Part shown: piece by piece, positions 42,881 through 53,182 of the stretch
How the letters are laid out: each line of letters begins with the position of its first letter
Numbering within the stretch: the stretch's first letter is position 1
Source of the DNA: Achatina immaculata
Lineage: Eukaryota; Mollusca; Gastropoda; Stylommatophora; Achatinidae
Direction of reading: 5' to 3'
NCBI GenBank assembly: GCA_009760885.1
Contig: CM019715.1
Location: 21,968,003 to 22,032,002 of the forward strand
Length of the DNA stretch: 64,000 nucleotides
Made by a program: the position numbers and the translations under genes
Notes under the pieces: model-generated
Databases searched by the model: none
Told to the model about the DNA's origin: nothing
Seen by the model: the letters and a program-made list of their open reading frames with translations, nothing else

Positions 42881-43435
42881 ACAGTTACTGATCAATTACT
42901 TGTGGTACCGAAAGTATTATAAAATATCCTAGAAATGTCGTAAATGATATAATGTATATCAAAGGGTTCTCGGGGTTGTTTCTGGGAAAGTCACGAAAGT
43001 ATAATTGCAGCGCAGTCAAACTGTTCAACCAAAGTGTTCTCCATGACTTAAGTTACAGCAACAACATGTATACAATATTGTTAACAGATAGATAAGTTAA
43101 CTTATCTCACAAAAACACTTTCACGACGAAGACCTGTGGTCGAAATGTCTCAGCGCTTTGCATGTACGCGTTTTTTACCTTTACATCTGCAAACAAATAC
43201 GCTTTATCCTTGTGGTCAGAACTTCAGAATTTAAACTGTGAAAGTTATTGAACACCAGTCGCCTGAAACTTTTACACCAGAATTCCGGACTTGACAAGTT
43301 TTAAAACATTAGATGAAAAAGAAAAATGGAATTATAGCCCAACAGCGACAAATTTTACCATTATTTCCTTGCTTAATGAAGTCTGGAACTTCAGTTAATG
43401 TAATTCACTAGTATTGCTCAAATCTGTCATCCGCA
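42881..43435. other. Gene-free stretch, nothing recognised
   Basis: AT-rich, no repeats. Confidence 0.5.
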
Positions 43436-43655
43436 CTCTATAACAGTGTTTCTCATATTTGCTCTGGCTGTGGCCCAAATCCAAAATTTTTCCCCAGGCC
43501 ACATTCTCAAACCCCCCCCCCCCAAACATTCTCAACCCCTCCCCTCCGGTGTCTCAAACCACCCCCCCCCCTCAATGTACTACGCGTACAATAAATAATT
43601 AGTGTAAAGTATACACCTACACACGAAGCACTGCAGTAAAGCTGTGATACAAAAA

Positions 43656-44001
43656 TGTATAAACTAGGAAAAAAGTAGGAACAGCTTTATTACTTAACGT
43701 TTACAACGATGTGACGTTTCGGCGCTAGCCTTCATCAAACAAACACAAACAGGACGAAGAATCACAGACAGGAGACAAAGTATAGATTCACATTAATCCT
43801 ATATTAAAGAAATAATGTTTTTAAAAATGAAAAAAAAAATAGTGAGAAACGAAAAACTTTGCTTCAGTTGAAACTCATGTGCACACTTCCAGTAACGCAG
43901 TTGATATGTGTTTGTTTGATGAAGGCGAGCGCCGAAACGTCACATTGTTTGTTGTAAACGTTAAGTAATAAAGCTGTTCCTACTTTTTTCCTAGTTTATA
44001 C
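43656..44001. mobile_element. Foldback MITE F1, long form
   Basis: Inverted arms of about 95 bp: GTATAAACTAGGAAAAAAGT, AGGAACAGCTTTATTACTTA, ACGTTTACAACGATGTGACG, TTTCGGCGC and CTTCATCAAACAAACAC on the left, with the reverse complement at 43905-44001. The central 155 bases are single-copy-like and noncoding. The hairpin-only relative is at 25339-25447. Confidence 0.9.
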
Positions 44002-44032
44002 GCGTACAGTAGAGTATTAAACTAGGATATGC

Positions 44033-44725
44033 ATTCATCATCATCATCATGTGCCGTGCCGACTGGCGTTGGCTATTATGCTTCTCCAGAGTACGCGATC
44101 CTTCATGCATGCCATCAGCTCAGTTGGTGATCTCCTCTCACACCATCCCGTCAGACTGTCCAGTATCATTTCTCTTGGTCTTCCTCTTGATCTTCTTCCT
44201 TCTATTTTTCCTGTTGTTATAATATTTTCAATGCCCCCTCTTCTAATTGCATGTCCTATGAAAGTACATTGTCTCTCTCTTATCTTTTTGACAAGGTTTT
44301 TTGTCTCTCCAGCTCTTCTCCTACATTCTTCATTAGTTATTTTTGCTGTCCAGGGGATTCGCAACATTCTTCTAATAAACCACATTTCTGCTGCTTCCAA
44401 TGATTTTTGTGCAGACCTGCCTATTGTCCATGATTCACTTCCATATAACAAGATAGGTTCAATATAGCATTTTAGTACTCGTTTTCTAACATTCATTGAT
44501 AAGGATGTGTTGGTCAATATGTTTCTCATTCTCTGAAATGCAGTCTTTGCTTGGCCTATTCTGTTCCTAATTTCTGTTCTGCATTTCCCATCTGAAGTTA
44601 TTACTGCTCCAAAGTATTTGAATTTCTGCACCTGCTTTAGAACAGTTCCGTTTAATTTAATACTGCATGCTGGTGGATTCTGTTTCTTAGATATAACCAT
44701 AGTCTTTGTCTTTTTGATGTTCAAA
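44033..44725 (-). mobile_element. L-A LINE, best-preserved 3' copy with 225-codon frame
   Basis: The minus-strand frame 44724-44047 is open and encodes MNIKKTKTMVISKKQNPPAC, FKYFGAVITSDGKCRTEIRN, CYIEPILLYGSESWTIGRSA, EMWFIRRMLRIPWTAKITNE, FIGHAIRRGGIENIITTGKI and RSRGRPREMILDSLTGWCER. It ends ANASRHGT and a (TGA)n tail (CATCATCATCAT at 44037). The RT catalytic part is lost by 5' truncation at about 44725. It lies immediately after the F1 MITE and inside the probable hAT element. Confidence 0.92.
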
Positions 44726-44861
44726 TTTCATTACACAACTAAAAACTTAAGCTAGCAAACCAGTTTATTTAACAATACGAAAGAGTACATTTATAACTCG
44801 CCTAGTTTTCTTAACGTTTAAATGTTATGGGCGAGTTTCAAGCAGGGACACAAGTTTCTCA

Positions 44862-45159
44862 GTTCATTCATTCATTTGCATGTCCCATGTGGAACTTTAC
44901 CTCCCTAACAGCACTCATGTAGGCCTCTCGGTTGTAAGCAAGATGGCCTGCTGCTGATGCATCCATTTGCAGATCATCAACGATGTCTTGCAGCCATCTT
45001 CGCCTTGGTCTTCCTCTCTTTCCTTTTCCCATTATGTACCCTTCCAAGACGGTTTTCTCTAGATTATCATGACGTTTAATGTGTCCAAAATATTTAAGTT
45101 TTCTCTCTTTAATCCTCTTTCCTAGCCAGCTTTCTTCAATATTAAGTTCTTGTAGTATG
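44862..45159 (-). mobile_element. L-D LINE 3' end with 8-bp TSD
   Basis: GTTTCTCA flanks it at 44854-44861 and 45160-45167. On the minus strand it encodes ILQELNIEESWLGKRIKERK, YFGHIKRHDNLEKTVLEGY, MGKGKRGRPRRRWLQDIVDD and AYNREAYMSAVREVKFHMGH, then an (AATG)n tail. Confidence 0.92.
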
Positions 45160-45358
45160 GTTTCTCAAATATCAGGTTGAAAAGTTCTAAGAATCAAGAT
45201 ATTACTGACCTCGTCTGCTGCTTCGTTTTTCATCAACGTTCCCCCCCCCCCCAACTGCCCCCTCCCCCCTCCGACTCTTTTTCTCTCACCGCCCGCTTGG
45301 TCTTTTCCAACTCTTACAGGGGGCGTTATCCCCCAGTTTTGGAAACACTGGTCTATAG

Positions 45359-45809
45359 CTTTCTCTTTATTCTGATTTTCCAGCTACGCACTTTTCGTGC
45401 ACTTTTCCCTTCTCAGCTGCCTGTGTTGAAATACTGTGCTGTATATTTATGCCCAATCACTCTGTTTTCATTTCTCATTTACTGCAGGCGGAGGAGTTTC
45501 TGTACCCAAGTCCGAGCTGTAATTTGTGTCTAACCGCTGCTGCACTGGAATGCGCTAATGACGCCGGACTTGATGGTTAACCCCCGGCCACTCCTTTCAT
45601 CAATTCCCCTCCCCAGTTTTTTGGGTTTTTTTTAAAAGCAGTTCTTTGTGCACGTGAAGCGTTGTTGCTGTGTGAGATTGAGTACTTGTTTACCCCGAGC
45701 TGTTTGTGTGAGTTTTAGCGAAGGTGAAAGAACGGGACAGATAGGAATAGTCTGGGGAAAAGTTGTACAGAGCAAACATTATTGGCGTCAGAGGTTTAAA
45801 GCCAGTGAA
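45359..45809. other. Gene-free stretch, nothing recognised
   Basis: Mixed composition with T runs near 45620-45632. No element was recognised. Confidence 0.45.
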
Positions 45810-46078
45810 GGGATGACTGTTGTTCTATACATTCTCGAACATAATCCATGGCTGGTGTTGTGTACATTCTCGAAGATAATTCATGTCTGTTGTTCTAGGC
45901 ATTCTTGAAGCTGATCCATGACTGTTGTTCTAGGCATTCTTGAAGCTGATCTATGACTGTTGTTCTAGGCATTTTTGAAGCTAATCCATTACTGTTGTTC
46001 TAGGATTCTTGAAGCTAATCCAAGACTTTTGCTCTATACATTGACGAAGATAATCCATGACTGTTCTATGCAGTCTGG
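45810..46078. repeat. 35-bp minisatellite, about 7 diverged copies
   Basis: The unit is GACTGTTGTTCTAGGCATTC followed by TTGAAGCTGATCCAT, with older variants (TATACATTCTCGAACATAAT) on the left. Confidence 0.88.
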
Positions 46079-46184
46079 AAACTAATCTTAACTCTTCTGC
46101 TTTCTCACTTCCTTGCAGAGTTAAGATTTCAGATGACATAACAAGGTTTCTTGCTCTAAGACAGCGGATTAAGTAACATTTTTA

Positions 46185-46400
46185 CACATGTTATACATAT
46201 ATTATATATTATACCTATATTATATATTATACCTATATTATATATTACAGATTATACTTATATTCTATTTTACATATTATACCTATATTTTATATTACAC
46301 ATAATACCTATATTCTATATTGAATATAACACATATATTCTATATTACATATTATACCTATATATATATATGCATATATATATATATATTACATAATATA
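46185..46400. repeat. AT-rich tandem, TATATTATACC type
   Basis: Repeated ATATTATACCTAT and ATTATATATT elements of variable length, followed by a (TA)n run at 46359-46388. Confidence 0.85.
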
Positions 46401-46654
46401 CCGGTATACCTATACCCAAAAACTACTGAATGCAAACTTTTAGCGCTTAGAGAACCGAAGTGTAAGAACACGACACAGTTTCCGCTGCAGTGTAGCTCAG
46501 CATCCAGTGATAATCTGCTCTGGGTGTCTTTGTTGTTCAGGAGCTTCTGATTTAGCGAAATCTAGAAACTGGATTATTTTAGAGACTTTTGCCTTATGTT
46601 AGCACAGCATCACCAGATTTCCAGACTTACAAAGGCGGTGGGGGGGGGGAAGAT

Positions 46655-47195
46655 GTCCACTGGACAGTACACTTGACTAAACAAGGTATCTACTGGACAA
46701 TACATTTGACCAAAATGGGACACAGGTGTCCACTGGACAGTACACTTGAATAAACAAGGTGTCTACTGGACAATACACTTGACTAAAAGGGGACAAAGGT
46801 GTCCACTGGACAGTACACTTGAATAAACAAGGTATCTACTGGACAGTACACTTGAATAAACAAGGTATCTACTGGACAGTACACTTGAATAAACAAGGTA
46901 TCTACTGGACAGTACACTTGAATAAACAAGGTATCTACTGGACAATACACTTGACTAAAATCGGACAAAGATGTCTTCTGGACAACACACTTGACTAAAA
47001 GCGGACAAAGGTGTCTACAAGACAATACACTTGACTAAAATCGGACAAAGATGTCCACTGGACAACACACTTGACTAAAAGCAGACAAAGGTGTCTACAA
47101 AACAATACACTTGACTAAAAGCTGACAAAGGTGTCCACCGGACAATACACTTGACTAAAAGTGGACAAAGGTGTCCACCGGACAATACACTTGCC
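46655..47195. repeat. 33-bp and 40-bp related minisatellite
   Basis: Two interleaved versions occur: GTACACTTGAATAAACAAGG then TATCTACTGGACA (33 bp), and CAATACACTTGACTAAAAGC then GGACAAAGGTGTCTACAAGA (40 bp). The 33-bp form is clustered at 46740-46945 and the 40-bp form at 46930-47190; they differ by an internal seven-base segment and share the ACACTTGA(A/C)TAAA core. Confidence 0.93.
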
Positions 47196-47290
47196 GCCTC
47201 GGGGGAACTAGCCAAGCTTTCCGTATTCTGCAGTATTTGATGAGCAGGGACTCAGTGCTGGATCACTCCCGGCCAAAACGTACGGAGACA

Positions 47291-47294
<4 letters not shown>

Positions 47295-47327
<33 letters not shown>

Positions 47328-47425
47328 CCTTAAGAGCCCAGGGCACATGGTGCTTCCGCAAGGGTTTTCGACAAATGCCTGTCCTTCGCCTTTTTTTCTG
47401 CTCTTGCCCAGGAAGAAAAGGCGAA
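47295..47425 (-). mobile_element. L-C LINE short 3' fragment with 11-bp TSD
   Basis: GGAGACACCAT flanks it at 47284-47294 and 47426-47436. On the minus strand it runs from GGGCAAGAGCAGAAAAAAAG to AGTGCCC-equivalent GGGCTCTTAAGGCTCAGAG and a (GA)n tail. At its 5' edge an extra 15 or so bases repeat the AAAGGCGAAGG of the element in the opposite orientation. Confidence 0.9.
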
Positions 47426-47436
47426 GGAGACACCAT

Positions 47437-48789
47437 AGAGAACAAATATGGCTGCAGTCTCACGGCGGGTAAAGTGGATATCAACATAAACAATGTCATC
47501 CTTTCTAAATATAACCCTATCCCCGCTCCGCTACACTGAGATAAATGATATCTGCACCGGAGTCAATAGATGCTTCACTTTCCTCTTTAATACACCCCCC
47601 CCCCCTAAAACCAGTGTAAAATGACGGGTGCTACCTTGTTCTGTTTTGATTTACAGTTCTCACTGTGCCCTTTACAGAAATGTAGCGCCAGGCATCATCG
47701 TACAGCATTTCATTCTCCAGCTCTTCCGTCCTAGGCCGAGTTGACCCTGTTAAAGTGCGTGTCGAATTGTCTCCCCTGCTGTCCGGGGCGAAGCTACGTC
47801 TACTGATCCACTCTTGCTGGACGCTGGTAGTGAACAAACTTACCCGATAATAGGACCTTACACGTAGCCGAATGAAGAAAAGGATTACACAGGATAGACA
47901 ATCTGTGATAACATTCTGAAAACATCCAGCAAATGCTTTGTAGTGACCTGGGTTAAATGACCTGCGAATCCGACAGATCGAAAGCCCATTTCCTTCACAC
48001 GGAAAGTCTGTTCTCTATCCTTTGTATTACTCCCTTGCTTATATCGTTCTGAGGCAGTTTTATGAACGGTAATTACGGCAGACCAGAAGGAAGTTGGTTA
48101 TTTTCTTTCAGCCCTTATCTCCACAAGCTGCGGGCCTTCAGGTTGAAATAGATAGCAAGGAAACCATGAACTCTGGGAAGGAAGGAAATCTGACTCTGGG
48201 TTTTATCAGGAAATGTGACATTTAATCAGTAACAAACTGCTTCCTATGAAATCTATTTCAGTTTAATGCGAAACGGTTCGAAGACCACCCACTAAGACAG
48301 AGCCGAAACTGAAGTGAATCGACAAGAATGAAAAGCTATTGGTAAACATTTAGAAAGCTGTAGCCAAGCCAAGCTAAACAGCTTCATCAGAATCCAAGAA
48401 ACAGCGGCATTTCTTCAGAGTTTACTTTGATGCCACCAAATCTTGGGTATTTTAAGATTACAACGGAGGAGTTTCGTCTGTCTTCTGAAGTGTGTACTTT
48501 GTAAGATAAGGTTGTGTATACTCGCAATATCGTGACGAAAGTGTAGGTCATTGAAGTCTCTTCGCTTGTGTAGACGAACAAAGGACAGAAACAAGCTTTT
48601 CTACAGACAAACATTCAGAGTAAAATCAAATTTGGGCAGGATGAACAAGTGAACAATTACAGATGAAGAAGTTTTATTCCGACATGATGGCAGTAGTGAA
48701 TTGTTCTCAGAACTGACGAGGTACATCATGATAACATTGGTAGCTCCAGACTGTCAAGATTTTACATCAAAGACGGAGAGTAAAATAAC
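47437..48789. other. Gene-free stretch, nothing recognised
   Basis: 1.35 kb without repeats or recognisable protein similarity. Frames at 47631-47837 and 48387-48614 (both minus) are short and unassigned. A C run is at 47597-47606. Confidence 0.45.
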
Positions 48790-49463
48790 AGAGCACAGTA
48801 TTGTATGGTTATTCCTCTAAAAAAATCATAAACAAAGCACTTTCAGACGTGTCAGTCAGTCAGTCATTTGCATGTCCCTTGCGGAACTTTGCTTCCCTAA
48901 CAGCTCTCCTCTAAGGCCTCTTGGTTGTAAGCAAGACGGCTTGCTGCTGATGCGTCCATTCGCAGATAATCAACAGTTTCCTGCAGCCATCTTCGCCTTT
49001 GTCTTCCTCTTCTCTTTTTTCCCATCCAAGACTCTCTAAATTCTCATGACGTTTAATATGTCCAACATATTTAAGTTTTTTTTCTGTTTAATCCTATTTA
49101 CTAGCCAGCCTTCTTCAATATTAACTTAATGTAATATGGATATATTTGTTCTTTTTTGTGTCCATGATATGTGAAGGACGTGAGAGAAAGAAAAATAACA
49201 AGGAAGTTACCTGGGACTTGAACCACGGACCTCGGTGGTACGAGCAGCTACCTAGCCATGAAAGAACAACTAAACTTTGCTGAACTTGCAAGAGTTTATT
49301 TGTGTGTTGTACTTTCCTGACTAGAACGGTTGCTAGTTTTAGCAGAGTCCGTGGTTCAAGTCCCAGGTAATTTTCTTGTCATTTTTCTTTCTCTCACGTC
49401 TACAAAAAGTGCTTTGTGAATGATGTTTTTGTTTCGAGGTCTAAGCAGACAATACTGCGTTTC
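48790..49463. mobile_element. Foldback element F3 with tRNA-like arms, split by L-D
   Basis: The left arm (48790-48851 plus about 49177-49260) reads GCACAGTATTGT, AATCATAAACAAAGCACTTT, then GACGTGAGAGAAAGAAAAAT, ACCTGGGACTTGAACCACGG. The right arm, 49348-49463, is its reverse complement (CCGTGGTTCAAGTCCCAGGT and on to ACAATACTGCG). GGTTCAAGTCCC is B-box-like in both arms, so the element may have arisen from two SINE or tRNA-like units head to head. A second copy lies at 53183-53499. Confidence 0.8.
48852..49176 (-). mobile_element. L-D LINE 3' end inserted in F3
   Basis: On the plus strand CAGTCAGTCATTTGCATGTC is the reversed tail, followed by CCTTGCGGAACTTTGC, GATGCGTCCATTCGCAGATA and ATTCTCATGACGTTTAATAT. 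GACGTG occurs at 48846-48851 and 49177-49182 and marks a short target duplication in the foldback arm. Internal deletions and a T expansion break the frame. Confidence 0.87.
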
Positions 49464-49769
49464 ATCCTAGTCCCATCGATTATAGACACATTTTCCTACT
49501 TTCAAGCCATACCTTTTCTTCTTGCACCTGGGCCAAAACCACAACGTCTGGTGAACCCAGGGCGGCGTCGTTCAAGCCTTTGCCCTGTACTAACCCTGTA
49601 AACACTTCCGCTGTAGACAAGAGACTGACTGAACCCGGATCTGATAAGATGAGCATCATAGGATCGCTTGAAGTAATATGAAACACTCCAGAACATAGAT
49701 TCTGTAACTCAAAATTCATATGAGGGCAGTGAGGTAGTTCAGAACCTTGACTAGGGCTGATCTTGTCTT

Positions 49770-50115
49770 GTGCTATCTCCCTGTATCTGCTAGCTGGTGT
49801 TCTGTGGGGGCAGCCGATGCTGTAGAGGTTTAGAGGCACAGCATAGTATCGGCGTGGGAGCTGGTTATGGCAGCTGCTTTTTTCAGCCCCGGAGTACAAC
49901 TAAAAAGCAGGGCGTGTACAATGCTTCTTTAACGGACTCTACCATCATGGAGACTGTGGCGATCCCTGCCCCTTTAATCAGGCTACGCTGGTACTGGGGG
50001 TGCCAACGGAAAGGTGGGATAGGGTCTTGGTCAGCTATGGTTCGCTAACCCTGATGCTAGCATATCAACTATGGGTCGCTGAATTCCTAATCGAGCAGCA
50101 TCTGCACTCTCACTT
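49770..50115 (+). repeat. Dispersed repeat R6, full-length copy
   Basis: It contains GCTATCTCCCTGTATCTGC, GAGGCACAGCATAGTATCGG, GAGTACAACTAAAAAGCAGG and GGTCTTGGTCAGCTATGG in the same order as the 14- and 41-kb copies. TCTTGTCTTGTGCTATCTCC precedes both this and the 41-kb copy, so the element may extend left to about 49762. Confidence 0.82.
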
Positions 50116-50194
50116 GGGCTGATCAGAAAATGTAAAAAGCTGAAAGTATCTGGACTCTGCCCTGTTTGAAAGAAACAGAGTTGCCATATTTTGA

Positions 50195-50976
50195 TCGGTT
50201 GAAACGAGACAAAGAATATTACGATGCCATAACAATTGGAGGTTATGAAATACCAGAGATTAGATATGCTAATGACACAGTATTACTGTCCACAACACAA
50301 AGAGGAATGGAAAAAATAATTATGTCAGTCCGTAAGAACAGCCAAGAGCAAAACCTCTATCTTAATGCGAAGAAAACTAAATTGATGACAACTGACAAAA
50401 CAAACAAGGCAGCTGAAATATGTATCAATGAGGAAAAATTGGAAGAGGTGGAGAGTTTTGAATATCTTGGATCACTACTAACTAATAATGGAGATACAAT
50501 GAGGGAAATTAAAAGGAGGACATCTGTCGCTCTTCAGAAAGTAAAACAAATAAAGAATCTATTGAGAGGAACAGAGAGAACTACAAAAACAAGATTTTTA
50601 AGGGCATGCATCTTTCCCTTTGCAACATATGCTTCTTCAAATATCATGGACACAAAAAAGAATAAATATATCCATACTTCAAGAACTTAATATTGAAGAA
50701 GGCTGGCTAGCAAAGAGGATTAAACAGAGAAAACTTAAATATTTTGGACACATTAAACGTCATGATAATCTAGAGAAAACCGTCTTGGAAGGGTACATAA
50801 TGGGAAAAAGAAAGAGAGGAAGACCAAGACGAAGATGGCTGCAAGACGTTGTTGATGATTTGCAAACGGATGCATCGGCAGCAGACCATCTTGCTTACAA
50901 CCAAGAGGCCTACAGGAGAACTGTTAGGGAGGCAAAGTTCCGCAAGGGACATGCAAATGAATGAATGAATGTGACG
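50195..50976 (+). mobile_element. L-D LINE, longest copy, RT palm to tail
   Basis: The first frame reads YYDAITIGGYEIPEIRYAND, NLYLNAKKTKLMTTDKT and ESFEYLGSLLTNNGDTMREI, with the catalytic motif as YAND at 50265-50276 (Asn for the first Asp). A deletion near 50630 removes the block present in the 24-kb copy between TYA and ILQISW and shifts the frame. The second frame encodes ILQELNIEEGWLAKRIKQRK, KRGRPRRRWLQDVVDDLQTD and EAYRRTVREAKFRKGHANE, then the (AATG)n tail at 50959-50976. The left boundary is approximate. Confidence 0.87.
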
Positions 50977-51036
50977 AGTATATTTTTTTCTGTTGACTTG
51001 ATTCCTTTCCCCCTCCCTCCAAATGCCTTTCTTCAA

Positions 51037-51245
51037 GTGGTGCCAGAGTTGGCGTACTGGTCAGTACACTCGCCTACGGATCAGAAGGTCCCTAGTTCGA
51101 TTTCTCGGATCGACAGCCACTGGGTTCAACACAGCCTCCAAAAAATGGGTACCTGGGTTTTCCATAGGAAAACATAGACGGCGAGGAGAAGGGTTGGCAT
51201 CCAGTGTTCCCTCTAAGAGGCACTGTTGTGCGGCTGCGTAAAGCT
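51037..51245 (+). mobile_element. SINE-1 copy, tRNA-like head
   Basis: The head has A-box-like TGGCGTACTGGTCAGTAC and B-box-like AGTTCGATTTC. The body has CACTGGGTTCAACACAGCC, AAATGGGTACCTGGGTTTTC and GTTGGCATCC, shared with 59859-60082. It runs into an A/T-rich GTAAAAGG tail at 51246-51400 that it shares with the reversed SINE-2 copy beyond. Confidence 0.82.
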
Positions 51246-51400
51246 AAAAAATAAAGTTAAAAGATAAAGGTAAAGGGTAAAGGTAAAGGTAAAAGGTAAA
51301 GGTAAACGGTAACGGTAAAAGGTAAAGTGTAAAAGGTAATGGGTAAAGGTAAAAGTAAAAGGTAAAGGTAAAAGTTTAAAGGTAAAAGGTAAAGGTAAAA
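51246..51400. repeat. (GGTAAA)n-type array between two SINEs
   Basis: Repeats of AAAGGTAAA and GGTAAAAGGTAAAG lie between SINE-1 (plus) and SINE-2 (minus). The TTTTACCTTTACC tail of SINE-2 also follows its fragment at 7724-7830, so most of this array is probably the SINE-2 tail. Confidence 0.85.
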
Positions 51401-51666
51401 TCCCGTTTCCATGCCATTAAGGCATATTGGGGATGCGGTGTTAGGCCCGTATTTCCGAGACCTTCGGCACATGAAAGTGTGATGTGGTCAGTATCACGCC
51501 TGGCTGCATTTACCTTCCCAGATTTCTATAGTACCCATTTTGGGTCGACCCAGGAGCCATTTTGGTGTGTACCATAACAAAAAAATCCCCACTGCTGGGA
51601 CCTTACCCGGAACCACTTGTTAGTAAATCGAGCGCCTAACCACTCAGCTAACCAAGCCACCTGCGG
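51401..51666 (-). mobile_element. SINE-2 copy, nearly full length
   Basis: Reversed, it begins with the tRNA-like head (GGCTTGGTTAGCTGAGTGGT, TTAGGCGCTCGATTTACTAA, GGTTCCGGGTAAGGTCCC in the B-box position) and continues through AATGGGTACTATAGAAATCT, CACACTTTCATGTGCCGAAG and CCATTTTGG-type blocks to ATGCCTTAATGGCATGGAAA and the TTTTACC tail. The B-box is degenerate. The length of about 265 bp is the fullest SINE-2 in the window. Confidence 0.85.
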
Positions 51667-51757
51667 ACACAACCAAAATTTATACTCTGAGCAAAGAAAA
51701 CTAGTAGTGATTTTTTTAAACTTAATTTTGCACAGGAACCGCAAGACCTTGGGTGAG

Positions 51758-52060
51758 TGTAGACCAGAGGACACGTGACAGTAGACCAGGTATCGAGTGA
51801 GAGTAGACCAGACGACACGTGACAGTAAACCAGGTATCGAGTGAGAGTAGACCAGACGACACATGACAGTAGACCAGGTATCGAGTGAGAGTAGACCAGA
51901 CGACACGTGACAGTAGACCAGGTATCGAGTGAGAGTAGACCAGACGACACGTGACAGTAGACCAGGTATCGAGTGAGAGTAGACCAGACGACACGTGACA
52001 GTAGACCAGGTATCGAGTGAGAGTAGACCAGACGACACGTGACAGTAGACCAGAAAATGA
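51758..52060. repeat. 44-bp minisatellite, about 7 copies
   Basis: The unit is GAGTGAGAGTAGACCAGACG followed by ACACGTGACAGTAGACCAGG and TATC. Very homogeneous. Each unit carries two AGTAGACCAG words about 21 bp apart, so it is a dimer of an older unit of about 22 bp. The minus-strand frames of 124-170 codons are translations of it. Confidence 0.95.
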
Positions 52061-52259
52061 GAACGACACCTGACAATTAGCCGCGAGAGCCTTCAACCAA
52101 AGAACTACAGGTCACAGGTCAAGATGAAGACCCAGAAAGAGATGGATGCATGATATCAGAAAGACACTGGCTAATTATGGCATGACTCTCACCGAGGCCA
52201 CCCATTTGACCCAAAGAAACTGCATTTGCGTCTCCCCTCTACACTTCACGGTACGAGAA

Positions 52260-52690
52260 GAAGAATAGCGTATGTAAATATGTAGACCAGACGGCACTTG
52301 AAAATAGACCAGACATCGATTGAGCGCAGACCAGAAGACACGTGATAGTGGACAAGACATCTAGTGAGTGTAAACACGAAAACACGTGAGAGTAGACCAG
52401 GCATTGAGTGAGTGTAAACAAGAAAACACGTGAGAGTAGACCAAACACGGAGTGAGTGTAGACAAGAAGATATGTAAGAGTAGACCAAACATCGATTGAG
52501 CGTGGACCATAAGACACGTGAGAGTAGACCAGATATACAGTGAGCGTAGACCAGATATCGAGTGAGAGTAGACCAGATATAGAGTGAGCGTAGACCAGAT
52601 ATCGAGTGAGAGTAGACCAGATATCAGATGATACTTGAGAATAGACCAGATGTCGAGTGAGAGTAGTTAAAACAGGACATGCAAGTGGAT
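52260..52690. repeat. Diverged AGTAGACCAGA repeats
   Basis: Irregular units built on GAGAGTAGACCAGA(T/C)AT and GAGTGAG(C/T)GTA with inserted ACACGTGA words. It is the same family as 51758-52060 but older and less regular. The long minus-strand frame (265 codons, 52239-53036) crosses this and the next array. Confidence 0.88.
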
Positions 52691-52744
52691 TAGACATCAC
52701 ATGAAAGCAGCTCAGATACCACAAGAGAGTAGAGGTATAGACAT

Positions 52745-53182
52745 AACATGAGAGTAGAGGTGCAGACATTACATGGATCTGAACTAAGGGTGAAACAGAC
52801 ATCACATGGATCTGAATCAAGGGTGAACCAGGCTTCACATGGATCTGAATCAAGGGTGAAACAGGCCTCACATGGATCTGAATCAAGGGTGAAACAGACT
52901 TCTCATGGATCTGAACCAAGGGTGAAACAGACTTCTCATGGATCTGAACCAAGGGTGAAACAGACTTCTCATGGATCTGAACCAAGGGTGAAACAGACTT
53001 CACATGGATCTGAACCAAGGGTGAAACAGACTTCACATGTGTCTGAACAAAGGGTAAACAGACTTATCATGGATCTGAACCAAGGGTGAAACAGACTTCT
53101 CATGTATCTGAACCAAGGGTGAAACAGACTTCACATGTGTCTGAATAAAGGGTAAACAGACTTCTCATGGATCTGAATCAAG
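52745..53182. repeat. 33-bp minisatellite, about 13 copies
   Basis: The unit is AAGGGTGAAACAGACTTCTC followed by ATGGATCTGAACC (33 bp, 11 codons), with CACATG and TGTGTCTG variants. The plus frame (SRVKQTSHGSE repeated) and the minus frame stay open because of the period. Confidence 0.95.

Larger units (their letters stand above)
43444..45350. mobile_element. Probable hAT nonautonomous element holding three insertions
   Basis: The left end is CAGTGTTTCTCATATTTGC. The right end, reversed, is CAGTGTTTCCAAAACTGGGG. CAGTGTTTC is a common hAT terminus. The adjacent octamers CTCTATAA (43436-43443) and GTCTATAG (45351-45358) share TCTATA and fit the hAT 8-bp duplication preference for a TCTAGA-like core. 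Inside lie a foldback MITE, an L-A and an L-D copy; removing them leaves about 550 bp with no transposase. C tracts at 43506-43519, 43560-43570 and 45241-45251 are part of the remainder. The two ends could be from different hAT copies. Confidence 0.5.

Noticed and set aside
52239..53036. 265-codon minus-strand ORF
   Set aside because: It crosses two minisatellites with 33-bp and AGTAGACCAG periodicity; no domain or start context.
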